A DNA stretch of 57,241 nucleotides from contig JAHEEA010000012.1 in the NCBI GenBank assembly GCA_024640945.1, positions 1-57,241 of the forward strand, in the 5' to 3' direction. The position numbers and the translations under genes are program-made. Origin of the DNA: Candidatus Methylopumilus sp. (lineage in GTDB: Bacteria > Pseudomonadota > Gammaproteobacteria > Burkholderiales > Methylophilaceae). This document shows positions 48,213 to 57,241 of this stretch, piece after piece. The first letter of the stretch is position 1, and the number at the start of each line of letters is the position of its first letter. The notes beneath the pieces are model-generated. The model did not search any database. It was not told where the DNA came from and saw only the letters and a program-made list of their open reading frames with translations.

Positions 48213-49850
48213 ATGAAACTCCAATCTAATTCTAATCTTCATATTATTTCCCTTTGGATGCTACTAAGCTTAGTTTCTTTGTTTAGTCGTTCTTACATTC
48301 CAATCGATGAAACTCGTTATGTCGCAGTGGCATGGAATATGTGGTTAAACCACGACTATCTTGTCCCTTATCTGAATGGCGAAACATACAGTCATAAACC
48401 ACCTTTATTATTTTGGCTTATGAATATAGGTTGGCATGTGTTTGGTGTAAATGACTGGTGGCCTCGATTAATTCCTTCGTTATTTGGATTGGGTGCGGTT
48501 TTTATTACTCAGAGAATTGCGCTGCGTCTTTGGAGTGACCGTGATCAATTACCGTATTTAAGCGCATTAATTTTGATTGGCAGTAGCATGTGGGCAGTAT
48601 TTACCACGGCTTTGATGTTCGACATGATGGTGGCTTTTTTTACAGTCTTGGGCATCTTTGGTTTGCTGGTTGCTGTGCAAGGTGAATCTAGAAAAGGTTG
48701 GTTGTTATTTATTTTTTCTATTGCGGGCGGCTTGTTGGCAAAGGGGCCAGCAATTTTATTGCAATTACTCCCAGTGGCTTTATTGGCGCCTTGGTGGTTT
48801 AAAAGTGCAGATGTGAAAGTTGTTTGGCGACAATGGTACTTGGCTTTGCTGGTTGCTGTGCTAATTGGCTGTTTAATTTTATTGGCATGGGCCATCCCTG
48901 CTGGAATTTCTGGTGGACCTAAATATCAACATGAGATCTTTTGGGGGCAAACCGCTGATCGAATGGTGAAGTCTTTTGCACATCAGCGTCCAGTTTATTG
49001 GTATCTCCCTATGATGCCAGTGATTCTTTTCCCATGGTTATTTGCCTTACCAGTTTGGCGTGCAATTGGTCGATCAATTTCTTCATTAGATGAAATAGGT
49101 GTGCGATTTTGTTTGGCTTGGTTCTTACCAGTATTGATTGCTTTTAGTTTTATTAGCGGCAAACAACCACATTACCTATTGCCTATAGTCCCCGCATTTG
49201 CTTTATTGGTTGCCCGAGGCTGGGTTGAGTTGTCTGATATTAAATGGTTTGATAGAGCGTTGTTGGCAATCGTGGGTTTAGTGGTTGCGGGCTTAATATT
49301 TTATTTGCCTATCTACAATCAAACCCATGATTTGGCGCCTTGGGTTTCTAATATACCGCTCGCTGCAGGAATTTTGTTGGCCTTTGCTGCAATCACTCTA
49401 ATGTTCGGTGGTGGCAGAGATCCAATAAAATATATACAGCGTGCAACTTTGTTGGGCGTGTTTCTCATTGTTACGATTTATGTTGGTGTTATTCGAGTTT
49501 CAGGCCCTGCTTATGACATGAGGATGTTGGCGCATCAGTTAAAGTCATTTGAAGATGAAAACATTCCTTTAGCAAACGTTGGTGTTTATCATGGGCAGTA
49601 TAATTTTCTAGGTCGATTGCATCAGTCCCCTGAATATGTACCACCTCGCAAATTGGATGCATGGTTTTTAGAACATCCTAATGGCCGTGCTATTTATTAT
49701 TTCGAGGAAAATGAGCCTTTAGGTCAAGTTGTTCCCGAGTATTTGCAGGCATATCGTGGAATTTTGGTAGGTGTTCTAAATCGATCTCAATGGAATGAGT
49801 GGAGTAAGCAGCCGCATGATTTTTCTGCAGCTGAAAAGGATTCTGAATAA
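48213..49850 (+). CDS. ArnT-like glycosyltransferase family 39/83 membrane protein
   Basis: A 545-residue inner-membrane protein with about 11-12 hydrophobic helices and a soluble periplasmic C-terminal part (about 450-545). The first periplasmic loop has IDETRYVAVAWNM, the acidic Asp-Glu motif of undecaprenyl-phosphate-sugar-dependent transferases, then SHKPPLLFWL, typical of ArnT/PMT relatives. ArnT moves aminoarabinose to lipid A; the sugar here is unknown because no arn genes adjoin. It directly abuts lolC (stop followed by ATG), so it shares a transcript with lipoprotein export. Confidence 0.85.
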   Translation: MKLQSNSNLHIISLWMLLSLVSLFSRSYIPIDETRYVAVAWNMWLNHDYLVPYLNGETYSHKPPLLFWLMNIGWHVFGVNDWWPRLIPSLFGLGAVFITQRIALRLWSDRDQLPYLSALILIGSSMWAVFTTALMFDMMVAFFTVLGIFGLLVAVQGESRKGWLLFIFSIAGGLLAKGPAILLQLLPVALLAPWWFKSADVKVVWRQWYLALLVAVLIGCLILLAWAIPAGISGGPKYQHEIFWGQTADRMVKSFAHQRPVYWYLPMMPVILFPWLFALPVWRAIGRSISSLDEIGVRFCLAWFLPVLIAFSFISGKQPHYLLPIVPAFALLVARGWVELSDIKWFDRALLAIVGLVVAGLIFYLPIYNQTHDLAPWVSNIPLAAGILLAFAAITLMFGGGRDPIKYIQRATLLGVFLIVTIYVGVIRVSGPAYDMRMLAHQLKSFEDENIPLANVGVYHGQYNFLGRLHQSPEYVPPRKLDAWFLEHPNGRAIYYFEENEPLGQVVPEYLQAYRGILVGVLNRSQWNEWSKQPHDFSAAEKDSE

Positions 49851-51125
49851 ATGATAGCTTTAATTAAAAAGTTGTTACCCTTTGAGCTTTTTGTCGGGAT
49901 GCGGTATACCCGGGCTAAACGCCGCAATCATTTTATTTCCTTTATATCACTCACTTCTATGGTGGGTATTGGCTTAGGTGTCGCGGCACTCATTGTTGTG
50001 CTTTCAGTAATGAATGGTTTTCAAGAAGAGCTTCGTTCAAGAATTTTAGGAGTGGCCTCGCATTTGCAAATTACAGGCCCAAATAATAATTTGTCAGATT
50101 GGTCAGGTTTGGCAAATAAGGTTCATACAGTTCGTCATATTGACGGTGCTGCGCCCTATATTATGGCCCAGGGCATGCTTTCTAATGGCCAGGCTGTGCA
50201 AGGCGCTATTGTAAGAGGTGTTTTGCCTGATGCTGAAACTCAGGTGTCGGATTTGGGCCTTAAAATGCGCGCCGGGCAGCTTGGTGATTTAAAGCCGGGT
50301 GAGTTTGGCATTGTTTTGGGTGCTGAATTAGCACAGTCATTGGGTGTGATTTTGGGGGATAAGGTTGTATTGATGGCACCTCAAGGTCAATTTACTCCAA
50401 CAGGTGTTGTTCCTAGAATTAAACAATTTACTGTTGTTGGTTTATTTCAAATCGGTATGTATGAATATGACGCAGGTATGGCCTTGATACATATTGACGA
50501 TGCCGCAAAACTTTATCGCATGGGCGATCAGGTTTCTGGATTGCGTTTAAAACTGGATGACTTATTTCTCGCTCCGCAAGTATCTAATCAACTAGCATTA
50601 GCTTTAAACTCAGCGGGTCAAGATTATTATTTAACTGATTGGACACAAGAGCACGCCAACTTTTTCCGCGCAGTGCAAATGGAAAAGCGAGTGATGTTTA
50701 TCATTTTGGCGCTGATTGTTGCTGTTGCTGCCTTTAACATTGTTTCAACATTAGTAATGGCAGTTACCGATAAACGAGCCGATATTGCCATTATGAGAAC
50801 TTTTGGCGCAAGTCCTGCAAGTATTATGACAATCTTTATTGTCCAAGGTGCATTGATTGGTGTTGTTGGGACGATTGTCGGTGCTTTTTTTGGCGTGTTC
50901 ATTGCACTTAATATCAGTACGATTGTTCCATTTATTGAACATTTATTTAATGTTCAGTTTTTAGCTAAAGATGTTTATTACATTAGTGAGCTTCCTTCTC
51001 ATTTGATTTGGAGTGATGTAATCACAATTGTGGCGATGTCATTCTTATTGAGTTTATTAGCGACTTTATATCCAAGTTGGAAGGCTTCGCAAATGAATCC
51101 GGCTGAGGCTTTACGTTATGACTAA
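49851..51125 (+). CDS. lolC: Lipoprotein-releasing ABC transporter permease LolC/E
   Basis: Inner-membrane permease that extracts outer-membrane lipoproteins and hands them to LolA. Four transmembrane helices (about 25-50, 278-300, 320-350, 380-405) flank a large periplasmic domain with LolC-like [50 protein letters not shown] is the conserved N-terminus, and [15 protein letters not shown] is the coupling-loop motif. Only one permease gene accompanies lolD here, so it may act as a homodimer (LolF-like), unless a lolE lies elsewhere. It overlaps lolD by 8 bases. Confidence 0.93.
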   Translation: MIALIKKLLPFELFVGMRYTRAKRRNHFISFISLTSMVGIGLGVAALIVVLSVMNGFQEELRSRILGVASHLQITGPNNNLSDWSGLANKVHTVRHIDGAAPYIMAQGMLSNGQAVQGAIVRGVLPDAETQVSDLGLKMRAGQLGDLKPGEFGIVLGAELAQSLGVILGDKVVLMAPQGQFTPTGVVPRIKQFTVVGLFQIGMYEYDAGMALIHIDDAAKLYRMGDQVSGLRLKLDDLFLAPQVSNQLALALNSAGQDYYLTDWTQEHANFFRAVQMEKRVMFIILALIVAVAAFNIVSTLVMAVTDKRADIAIMRTFGASPASIMTIFIVQGALIGVVGTIVGAFFGVFIALNISTIVPFIEHLFNVQFLAKDVYYISELPSHLIWSDVITIVAMSFLLSLLATLYPSWKASQMNPAEALRYD

Positions 51126-51795
51126 GCTAATTATTGAAGCAAAAGATTTGCAAAAAACTTACACTGGCCTTGATGTTGCTGTGTTAAACGGCATTAGTCT
51201 TGAAGTTGAGGCTGGTGAACAAATAGCTATAGTAGGTACTTCCGGATCTGGGAAAAGTACACTTTTGCATTTGTTAGGTGGCCTGGATACGCCAAGTGCT
51301 GGAGATGTTAGCATTATGGGGCATGCGCTTGTTGATCTGAATGAAACAAAGCGCGGTGAATTGCGCAATCTATCATTGGGTTTTGTTTATCAATTTCATC
51401 ATTTATTGCCTGAATTCACTGCGCTTGAGAATGTTGCGATGCCTTTGTTGATTCGTCGAATAGATAAAACTGTTGCACTGGCACTTGCTCGAGAAATGCT
51501 TAAAAAAGTAGGTTTGGGTCATCGTATGGAGCATATGCCTGGTGAGTTATCAGGCGGTGAGCGCCAGAGGGCTGCAGTTGCACGCGCTTTAGTGACGGAA
51601 CCTAAATGTGTATTGGCTGATGAGCCAACGGGTAACCTTGATCGACATACGGCACATGCGGTTTTTGATTTGCTATTAGAGATGAATCGAAGCCATAAAG
51701 TTGGTTTGATTGTTGTGACACATGATTTAGAGCTTGCAGAAAAATTAACGCGACAATATAAACTTGTTGATGGTCGACTTATATCAATTTCTTAG
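51118..51795 (+). CDS. lolD: Lipoprotein-releasing ABC transporter ATPase
   Basis: Energises LolC in lipoprotein release. Walker [10 protein letters not shown] (about residues 38-46), signature LSGGERQR (about 143-150), Walker [13 protein letters not shown] and the switch His in VVTHDLELA are intact. At 225 residues it is typical. The 8-base overlap with lolC shows translational coupling. A hairpin with T-run lies about 110 bases downstream. Confidence 0.96.
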   Translation: MTKLIIEAKDLQKTYTGLDVAVLNGISLEVEAGEQIAIVGTSGSGKSTLLHLLGGLDTPSAGDVSIMGHALVDLNETKRGELRNLSLGFVYQFHHLLPEFTALENVAMPLLIRRIDKTVALALAREMLKKVGLGHRMEHMPGELSGGERQRAAVARALVTEPKCVLADEPTGNLDRHTAHAVFDLLLEMNRSHKVGLIVVTHDLELAEKLTRQYKLVDGRLISIS

Positions 51796-51903
51796 TTATT
51801 TTTAGTTTTGGATGGTATGTTTTTAAAGTCCTACAAGAGTTGCCCTCATGTCTTTAGGCGCTTGCTGAAAAGACAGTGACGCGATAAAGTAACGTCAGTT
51901 TAT

Positions 51904-51937
51904 CCAAACTGAATAATTCTATTAGTTTGGTTTTTTT
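51904..51937 (+). terminator. Probable intrinsic terminator in the lolD-exbB gap
   Basis: Stem CCAAACT / AGTTTGG with a 13-base loop, followed by seven T. It ends only 11 bases before the AGGAG ribosome site of exbB, so it could also act as a leader attenuator. The remaining part of the 164-base gap holds a TGACG...CGTCA inverted repeat near 51880 and no gene. Confidence 0.65.
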
Positions 51938-51959
51938 AAAGAATATTTAGGAGTGTTGC

Positions 51960-52571
51960 GTGTTAGAAATTATTAAAGCTGCCGGATGGCCAATTTATCC
52001 ACTTATTCTCGCTTCAGTTCTTGCAATTGCAATTATTGCTGAGCGTTTTTGGACATTACGTTCCGAAATTATTGCACCTTCTAATCTTCTGCCGGAAATT
52101 AAAAAATGGGTTGAGCAGGGTAAAGTATCCAAAGAGGCTTGTGAGAAATTGCAGCAACACTCTTTATCAGGTGAGATTTTTGCGAGTGCGCTTAGTAATT
52201 CTTCTGCTTCCCGTGAGCAGATTAAAGAATCGATCGAAGAAGCCGGCCGCTCTGTAGCTCATCAATTAGAGAAACATTTAACGACTTTAGGCACTATCGC
52301 TACCGTTAGTCCTTTATTGGGTTTGTTAGGTACAGTTATTGGGATGGTTGAGTTGTTTGGGGCATTTAATGCCGCTGGCTCTGGTCATGATGTTGCCCAG
52401 TTCGCTAAAGGTATTTCAGTTGCGTTGTATAACACAGCTGGTGGTATTGTCGTGGCTGTGCCAGCAATGATTTTTTATCGATATTTTCGCGCTAAGGTTG
52501 ACGGTTTAATTGTTGAAATGGAGCAGCAGGCTGTTGCTTTGGTAGAGTTTATGCATGGTGGACGTAAATAA
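51960..52571 (+). CDS. exbB: ExbB/TolQ/MotA family proton-channel protein
   Basis: Inner-membrane stator subunit that, with ExbD, converts proton motive force into mechanical work, usually through TonB. Three transmembrane helices (about 8-28, 110-135, 150-175); TVSPLLGLLGTVIGMVELF and AKGISVALYNTAGGIVVAVPAMIFY are conserved pore segments. The start is GTG, set by AGGAG six bases upstream. At 203 residues it is a short form. It is adjacent to exbD (2-base gap) but not to tonB; the setting upstream of msbA-lpxK suggests an envelope role. Confidence 0.93.
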   Translation: MLEIIKAAGWPIYPLILASVLAIAIIAERFWTLRSEIIAPSNLLPEIKKWVEQGKVSKEACEKLQQHSLSGEIFASALSNSSASREQIKESIEEAGRSVAHQLEKHLTTLGTIATVSPLLGLLGTVIGMVELFGAFNAAGSGHDVAQFAKGISVALYNTAGGIVVAVPAMIFYRYFRAKVDGLIVEMEQQAVALVEFMHGGRK

Positions 52572-52573
52572 TC

Positions 52574-52996
52574 ATGAATTTTCAACGTGGTAAAAAGCAC
52601 GAAGATTTGGAAATGAACTTGGTGCCTCTGATTGACGTTTTATTGGTCATTATTATTTTCTTAGTAGTAAATGCTACCTTCTCTAGAATGAGTGAGTTGC
52701 AAATTAATTTGCCAACAGCGGAGGCTAGTCCTATTGAGCAAAAGCCAGTAATTGTTAATGTTGGTATTGATGCAACTGGTCACTATGTTGTTGAGAAAAC
52801 TCCTGTTGCAGGCGCTGATGTTGCTTTGTTAGCAGCAGCCCTTCAAAAGGCTGTTGCTGGCGGTAAAGAGCCGACAATTATTATTAACGCTGACGCTAAG
52901 ACCACGCATCAATCAGTTATTAATGTGATGGAAGCTGCGCGTCAAGCAGGCTATACCCATATTACTTTTGCAACTCAACAAAACTCGGGTTCCTAG
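52574..52996 (+). CDS. exbD: ExbD/TolR family biopolymer transport protein
   Basis: Partner of ExbB: a short cytoplasmic tail, one transmembrane helix (about 17-37) and a periplasmic domain. The proton-carrying Asp21 is in LVPLIDVLLVIIIFLVV, matching E. coli ExbD Asp25. At 140 residues it is full length. A hairpin after the stop may end the exb transcript before msbA. Confidence 0.94.
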   Translation: MNFQRGKKHEDLEMNLVPLIDVLLVIIIFLVVNATFSRMSELQINLPTAEASPIEQKPVIVNVGIDATGHYVVEKTPVAGADVALLAAALQKAVAGGKEPTIIINADAKTTHQSVINVMEAARQAGYTHITFATQQNSGS

Positions 52997-53047
52997 CCCA
53001 TTTTGAATATTGGCTGATGACTATTGAGACAAAAGCCTTTTAATAAA

Positions 53048-53084
53048 AGCCTCAGCAATTATTGCTGGGGCTATTTCTTTTATT
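53048..53084 (+). terminator. Hairpin terminator between exbD and msbA
   Basis: Eleven-bp stem AGCCTCAGCAA / TTGCTGGGGCT (with a G-T pair) and a TTA loop, followed by a T-rich but interrupted tail. It lies directly before the msbA start chosen here. Confidence 0.6.
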
Positions 53085-53097
53085 GCCTCTATTATTT

Positions 53098-54855
53098 ATG
53101 ACTTCAAACAAAAAGACATCTGAACCAAAAATCCCCTCAGCTAATTTGAGCATGAAGCTCTATTTTAGAATGGTGAAGTACGCGATTCGATATTGGAAAG
53201 TATTTGTTTTTAGCATTTTGTCTTTAGTGATTTTGTCAGCAACCAATACTGGGTTTTTAGCGACTATTAAGATGGTCACCGATGAAGGCTTTGTGAAACA
53301 TGACTCGACAAAACTTCATGTTTTGCCTTTGATGTTGTTTGGATTGTTGGCTTTGCGAGCATTTTCTGGATTTTCGGCAACTTTTGCTATGCGGTGGGTG
53401 GCGCGTCGAGTGGTTGAGGATTTGCGATTGGATGCATTTAAGAAGCTAATGACTCTTCCAGTTAGCTTTTTTGACGCCAACTCTGCTGGGGTGGTGACAT
53501 CAAAACTCACTTACGACACTGAGCAAATGTCTAAAGCTGCAACCAGCGTTGCGGTAACGGTGGTGCGAGATACGTTGACCATCATCGGTATGGTGGCTTA
53601 TATGATTTATCTTGATTGGCGATTGACCCTCATTTTTGCTTTGATCGCACCCCTCATGGCTTTTTATTTGAAGACAATGACCCCAAAGCTGCGATTTGCA
53701 GGTAAGGCCGTTCAGGGGTCAATGGGTGAGATGACCCAGGTTGGTGAGGAATCTGTTTCAGGTCAGCGTATGGTGAAGATTTTTGGTGGTGCTGAGTATG
53801 AGTTCAAGCGATTCGCAGGTGCAGTTGGTCGTAATCGACATATGCAAATTAGATTGGCGCGCATCTCAAGCTTAAATAGTATGGTAATTGAATTGCTTGC
53901 CGCTGTTGCTTTGGGAGCTGTTGTTTATTATGCGGTAGGTAAATTTAGCGCAGGTGAATTTGCTGCTTTTATTGGTGCGTTATTGATGTTGATTGCTCCA
54001 ATTAAGAGTTTGACTGGTATTAATGAAGATTTACAAGTTGGCTTGGCTGCTGCAAACAGTGTCTTTGTTTTGATGGATGTTCCTTCTGAGCTTGATCAAG
54101 GGGAATTGGAAATTGGCCGCGCTAAAGGTGAAATTGAATTCCGGGCTGTAGGTTTGCAGTATGAAAATGCGAAGAATAAGGCGCTTGAGAATTTAAGTTT
54201 TGTTATTAAGCCAGGTGAGAAATTGGCTTTAGTTGGTCGTTCTGGTGGTGGCAAGACTTCAATGGTTAATTTATTCCCTCGTTTTTATGAGCACCAACAA
54301 GGCGCTGTTTTGTTGGATGGAGTTGATACACGTGAAATGCGATTAAGTAGTTTGCGTGCTCAATTTGCATTAGTGAGTCAGGATGTGGTGCTTTTTAATG
54401 ACACGGTATTTAATAATATTGCCTATGGGGCATTACGTGATGTTACTGAAGCGCAAGTGATTGAAGCCGCTAAGGCTGCAAATGCTTGGGAATTTATCCA
54501 GCAACTTCCTAACGGGTTGCAAAGTGAAATTGGTGATAGAGGTGTGAGATTGTCTGGTGGGCAGCGTCAGCGTTTAGCGATTGCTCGTGCGATTTTGAAG
54601 GATGCGCCCATTTTACTATTGGATGAAGCAACCTCTGCTTTAGATACTGAATCTGAGCGTTTTTTACAGGCAGCTTTGGATGGGTTAATGAAAAACCGTA
54701 CGAGTGTTGTCATTGCACATCGATTATCAACGATTGAAAACGCAGATCGAATTTTAGTGATGGAGCGCGGAGAGATTGTTGAGAGTGGCACGCATGCTGA
54801 ACTACTAGCTGCTGGCGGTCATTACGCTAAGCTTTATCATAAGCAGTTTCATTAA
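53098..54855 (+). CDS. msbA: Lipid A export ABC transporter MsbA
   Basis: Flips core-lipid A across the inner membrane. Six transmembrane helices in the N-terminal half (about 25-310) and a nucleotide-binding domain: Walker A GRSGGGKTS, Q-loop LVSQDVVLFNDTV, signature LSGGQRQRLAIARAIL, Walker B ILLLDEATSALD, switch His in VIAHRLSTIE. I chose the ATG at 53098; the frame extends to a TTG at 53062, but that codon falls in a terminator hairpin. No good ribosome site precedes the ATG, so translation may start weakly or a later ATG (53152) may be used. It is followed by lpxK. Confidence 0.93.
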   Translation: MTSNKKTSEPKIPSANLSMKLYFRMVKYAIRYWKVFVFSILSLVILSATNTGFLATIKMVTDEGFVKHDSTKLHVLPLMLFGLLALRAFSGFSATFAMRWVARRVVEDLRLDAFKKLMTLPVSFFDANSAGVVTSKLTYDTEQMSKAATSVAVTVVRDTLTIIGMVAYMIYLDWRLTLIFALIAPLMAFYLKTMTPKLRFAGKAVQGSMGEMTQVGEESVSGQRMVKIFGGAEYEFKRFAGAVGRNRHMQIRLARISSLNSMVIELLAAVALGAVVYYAVGKFSAGEFAAFIGALLMLIAPIKSLTGINEDLQVGLAAANSVFVLMDVPSELDQGELEIGRAKGEIEFRAVGLQYENAKNKALENLSFVIKPGEKLALVGRSGGGKTSMVNLFPRFYEHQQGAVLLDGVDTREMRLSSLRAQFALVSQDVVLFNDTVFNNIAYGALRDVTEAQVIEAAKAANAWEFIQQLPNGLQSEIGDRGVRLSGGQRQRLAIARAILKDAPILLLDEATSALDTESERFLQAALDGLMKNRTSVVIAHRLSTIENADRILVMERGEIVESGTHAELLAAGGHYAKLYHKQFH

Positions 54856-54867
54856 GTTAGGCACTTA

Positions 54868-55863
54868 ATGTCTGAGTGGTTACAAAAGCAGTGGTTTTGC
54901 AAATCTGTATGGCACGCATTATTGTTGCCATTAGCTCTTATTTACCTAGGATTAACTCACTTACGTAAACTTTTATACAAGCTTAATGTTTTTAAAAGTT
55001 ATGCTTTACCTGTACCAGTGATTGTTGTCGGTAATATTAGCGTTGGAGGAACAGGTAAAACTCCAGCGGTTATTTATATGGCGCAGCAACTTAAGCTTGC
55101 GGGTTATCGCCCTGGAATTGTTAGTAGGGGTTATGGGCGATCGAACTCATTGGTGCAAGCTGTTTCTTGTGGCAGCGCCCCTGACCAGGTTGGTGATGAA
55201 CCCTTATTGATTGCTATGCGAACAGCGTGTCCTGTATTTGTTGGTAATGACAGAGTTGCAGCGGGAATGGATTTACTGAAAGAGCACCCTGAAGTGAATG
55301 TGATTATTAGTGATGATGGTTTGCAGCATTACCGTTTAAAAAGATTCTTGGAGCTGGCTGTTGTAGATGGAGATAGAGGATTTGGTAATGGCTTTTTAAT
55401 TCCGGCGGGCCCTTTGCGCGAGAGTGTCGCTAGACTTTCGTTAGTGGATGCGATTATTGTGAATGGAAATGCTGCGGCATTGAAGCATGTGCCGAATAAG
55501 AATTCTTTTTCTATGCGACTTCTTGGGGAAACCTTTTTTTCTTTGGATGGTAAGCAAAACAAATCTGCAGCGTATTTTAAGAAAAAAAAATTAGCGGCGG
55601 TGGCGGGGATTGGAAACCCGGATCGTTTTTTTGGCTACTTAAGAATGATGTCTTTGGACTTTCAATCTCAGGCCTTTCCAGATCACCACTTGTTTTGCTT
55701 GGAGGACTTCACTCCTTTTAAAGGCAAAACAATATTAATGACTGAGAAGGATGCTGTGAAGTGTCAATCCTTTGCTGTTGATGACATTTGGATGTTGCCT
55801 GTCGATGCTATGATTGAGCCCGGTTTGATGAAAATTATTTTGGATAAATTAACGCGTATTTAG
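54868..55863 (+). CDS. lpxK: Tetraacyldisaccharide 4'-kinase
   Basis: Phosphorylates lipid A disaccharide at the 4' position on the inner-membrane surface. An N-terminal membrane-associating helix (about 14-35) precedes the P-loop [22 protein letters not shown]-like [18 protein letters not shown] and the ISDDGLQHY Walker B/catalytic segment follow. At 331 residues it is typical. It begins 12 bases after msbA; msbA-lpxK-Trm112-kdsB is a standard lipid A cluster. Confidence 0.95.
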   Translation: MSEWLQKQWFCKSVWHALLLPLALIYLGLTHLRKLLYKLNVFKSYALPVPVIVVGNISVGGTGKTPAVIYMAQQLKLAGYRPGIVSRGYGRSNSLVQAVSCGSAPDQVGDEPLLIAMRTACPVFVGNDRVAAGMDLLKEHPEVNVIISDDGLQHYRLKRFLELAVVDGDRGFGNGFLIPAGPLRESVARLSLVDAIIVNGNAAALKHVPNKNSFSMRLLGETFFSLDGKQNKSAAYFKKKKLAAVAGIGNPDRFFGYLRMMSLDFQSQAFPDHHLFCLEDFTPFKGKTILMTEKDAVKCQSFAVDDIWMLPVDAMIEPGLMKIILDKLTRI

Positions 55864-55871
55864 GAAGCCTC

Positions 55872-56057
55872 ATGGATAGTAAATTACTTGAAATTTTAGT
55901 TTGCCCCATTTGTAAGGGGCCGCTGTACTATAAGAAGAATGAGCAAGAGCAAGAGCTATTATGTAAGCCATGCCGATTGGGGTTTCAAATAAAAGATGGT
56001 ATACCTGTGATGCTCGAGGGTGAGGCCCGCAAGCTGTCGGATAAAGAAGAAGTTTAA
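55872..56057 (+). CDS. Trm112-family small zinc-ribbon protein (YcaR-like)
   Basis: A 61-residue protein with [18 protein letters not shown] and [18 protein letters not shown]. The cysteines Cys11/Cys14 and Cys31/Cys34 form a zinc-ribbon; many YcaR homologues lack part of this set. Eukaryotic Trm112 activates methyltransferases, but the bacterial partner is unknown. It lies between lpxK (8-base gap) and kdsB (6-base gap), its usual place. Confidence 0.92.
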   Translation: MDSKLLEILVCPICKGPLYYKKNEQEQELLCKPCRLGFQIKDGIPVMLEGEARKLSDKEEV

Positions 56058-56063
56058 TCGGTA

Positions 56064-56840
56064 ATGAGTACGAACTTTAAAGTTGTCATTCCTGCCAGAT
56101 ATGCGAGCAATCGCTTATATGCAAAGCCATTGTTAGATATCGCTGGCAAGCCTATGGTGGTTCGAGTTGCTGAGCGCGCTGTGGCGAGTGGTGCGAGTGA
56201 GGTGATTGTTGCCACCGATCATGAAGAAATTTTGAATATTGTTATACAGCATGGATTCAAGGCGGTGATGACTAGTAATCAGCATCCTTCAGGGACGGAT
56301 AGAATTGCTGAAGTGGCGCGTCAATTAAAATGGTCTGGTGACGAGATTGTTGTAAATGTGCAAGGCGATGAGCCCTTGATTTCACCGAACCTTATCAGAG
56401 ATGCTGCGCAGAATTTGGCCGATCATCCCAACGCCTCAATTGCAACAGCTTGTCACGTAATACATGATAAAGCTAGCATGCTAAATCCTAACGTAGTCAA
56501 GGTGGTGTTGGATGCCCAGGGGTATGCTATGTATTTCAGTCGCGCACCTATTCCTTATCCTCGAGATGCATTTGCAGCAAATGAAGATATTCCAGTGGGT
56601 ATGCCTAGTTATCGACATGTTGGTATTTATGCGTATCGCGCAAGCTTTCTTTATGCTTACAGTCAGCTTGAAAGCTCTGAGATTGAACGCTTTGAGTCCT
56701 TGGAACAGCTAAGGGCATTGTGGCATGGTTATAAAATAAGTGTTTTTATTACGCCAGATGCGCCTGCTAGCGGAGTTGATACCGCACAAGATCTTGAGTT
56801 GGTTAGAAGTATTTTTGCCGACTCATCCGATAAGTCCTGA
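56064..56840 (+). CDS. kdsB: 3-deoxy-manno-octulosonate cytidylyltransferase
   Basis: Activates Kdo as CMP-Kdo for the LPS inner core. [28 protein letters not shown] is the nucleotidyltransferase signature, VATDHEEI and NVQGDEPLI carry the metal- and sugar-binding residues, and [12 protein letters not shown] is conserved. At 258 residues it is full length. It ends the envelope cluster. The next 88 bases contain only the tRNA promoter. Confidence 0.96.
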   Translation: MSTNFKVVIPARYASNRLYAKPLLDIAGKPMVVRVAERAVASGASEVIVATDHEEILNIVIQHGFKAVMTSNQHPSGTDRIAEVARQLKWSGDEIVVNVQGDEPLISPNLIRDAAQNLADHPNASIATACHVIHDKASMLNPNVVKVVLDAQGYAMYFSRAPIPYPRDAFAANEDIPVGMPSYRHVGIYAYRASFLYAYSQLESSEIERFESLEQLRALWHGYKISVFITPDAPASGVDTAQDLELVRSIFADSSDKS

Positions 56841-56865
56841 TCCCTAATAAAACTTAGGTTTGTCA

Positions 56866-56895
56866 TTGACAAGCGATAGCTAATATTGCTATAGT
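56866..56895 (+). promoter_or_regulatory. Sigma-70 promoter of tRNA-fMet
   Basis: -35 TTGACA (56866-56871) and -10 TATAGT (56890-56895) separated by 18 bases, about 34 bases before the tRNA. Confidence 0.8.
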
Positions 56896-56928
56896 CTCAC
56901 CTCTCGACGGCACCAATGTCGAATCGGA

Positions 56929-57005
<77 letters not shown>

Positions 57006-57027
57006 GTAAGAATTAAGAATATAGTTG

Positions 57028-57055
57028 TTGACGAGAAGTTTGGGTTCTGTATAAT
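57028..57055 (+). promoter_or_regulatory. Ribosomal RNA operon promoter
   Basis: -35 TTGACG (57028-57033), a 16-base spacer and a consensus -10 TATAAT (57050-57055) followed by a GC-rich discriminator GCGCCCC, the design of stringently controlled rrn promoters. Confidence 0.85.
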
Positions 57056-57069
57056 GCGCCCCTCTCGTT

Positions 57070-57132
57070 GCTAACGTTGTAGCGCAAGTTACGGTGTTAG
57101 CGAAGTGTAAAAGAAGTACTTGCTCTTTAAAA
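57070..57132 (+). promoter_or_regulatory. rrn leader with boxB-like hairpin and boxA antitermination site
   Basis: A GCTAAC / GTTAGC hairpin (57070-57101) is followed by TGCTCTTTAAAA (57121-57132), which matches the rrn boxA core TGCTCTTTAACA with one change. The leader then runs to the end of the window (57241) without reaching the 16S start; the next bases downstream should be the mature 16S rRNA. Confidence 0.82.
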
Positions 57133-57241
57133 AACTGAACAATCGATAGGTGTGAGTGCTTGTAGCTGGTTAGTTACATTGACACTTTTAGTGATCAATG
57201 AACACTCAAGATACAAGTGCTTATACCTTGAATGAAACTTT

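Noticed and set aside
57179-57184. Second rrn promoter (TTGACA in the leader)
   Set aside because: No -10-like hexamer lies 16-18 bases downstream, so it is probably part of the processing stem.

Overview
This window looks like conserved chromosomal backbone of a methylotrophic betaproteobacterium, most likely family Methylophilaceae (Methylotenera/Methylophilus-like). That assignment is an inference. It rests on moderately AT-rich DNA, betaproteobacterial gene neighbourhoods (fnr-hemN, lptD-surA-pdxA-rsmA, ribE-ribB-algH-ruvX-pyrR-pyrB-pyrC'), a RibB with a decayed GTP cyclohydrolase II half, an inactive PyrC' beside PyrB, and a periplasmic MxaD-like protein next to a YVTN beta-propeller, both families tied to PQQ-dependent methanol oxidation. 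Coding density is very high and no gene-free stretch exceeds 300 bases. I see no insertion sequence, phage gene, CRISPR array, toxin-antitoxin pair or defence island.

Layout. 1-5.7 kb: the 3' part of gnd, then an oxygen-response block (radical SAM protein, FNR, hemN, ompW) with one near-perfect and one perfect FNR box. 5.7-12.4 kb (minus): tRNA-Met, adk, and the outer-membrane/ribosome operon lptD-surA-pdxA-rsmA. 12.6-18.7 kb (plus): amgK-murU cell-wall recycling, pepP, two ubiquinone hydroxylases, dsbC. 18.8-23 kb: icd (minus), then rluE, aroC and an MFS transporter (plus). 23-29.4 kb (minus): folE2, dxs, ispA, xseB, an esterase, an MxaD-like protein and a YVTN propeller. 29.5-37.6 kb: rppH (plus), psd, ilvC-ilvN-ilvB and nadC (minus), a GST (plus), mnmA and a NUDIX hydrolase (minus). 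37.8-39.9 kb (plus): maf and rng. 39.9-48.1 kb (minus): a long operon from ribE to a SPOR protein. 48.2-56.8 kb (plus): an envelope cluster with an ArnT-like glycosyltransferase, lolC-lolD, exbB-exbD, msbA-lpxK-Trm112-kdsB. 56.9-57.2 kb: initiator tRNA-fMet, then the promoter and boxA leader of an rRNA operon whose 16S gene lies just beyond the edge.

How it fits together. Envelope assembly dominates: LptD and SurA, LolCD, MsbA, LpxK, KdsB, the ArnT-like enzyme, AmgK/MurU and Psd. Isoprenoid supply (dxs-ispA) and two UbiH-family hydroxylases feed quinone synthesis. FNR probably links oxygen limitation to haem synthesis (hemN) and OmpW. Convergent genes are often separated by near-perfect palindromic bidirectional terminators.

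I found no clearly new multi-gene system. The best leads are small: an isocitrate dehydrogenase with NAD-type residues at four of five coenzyme-specificity positions, a class II FNR promoter at ompW with ideal spacing, a dihydroorotase-like protein that has lost all four metal-binding histidines, an LptD with only two cysteines, an intrinsic-terminator hairpin in the lptD upstream region, and the MxaD/YVTN pair without its usual dehydrogenase neighbours.
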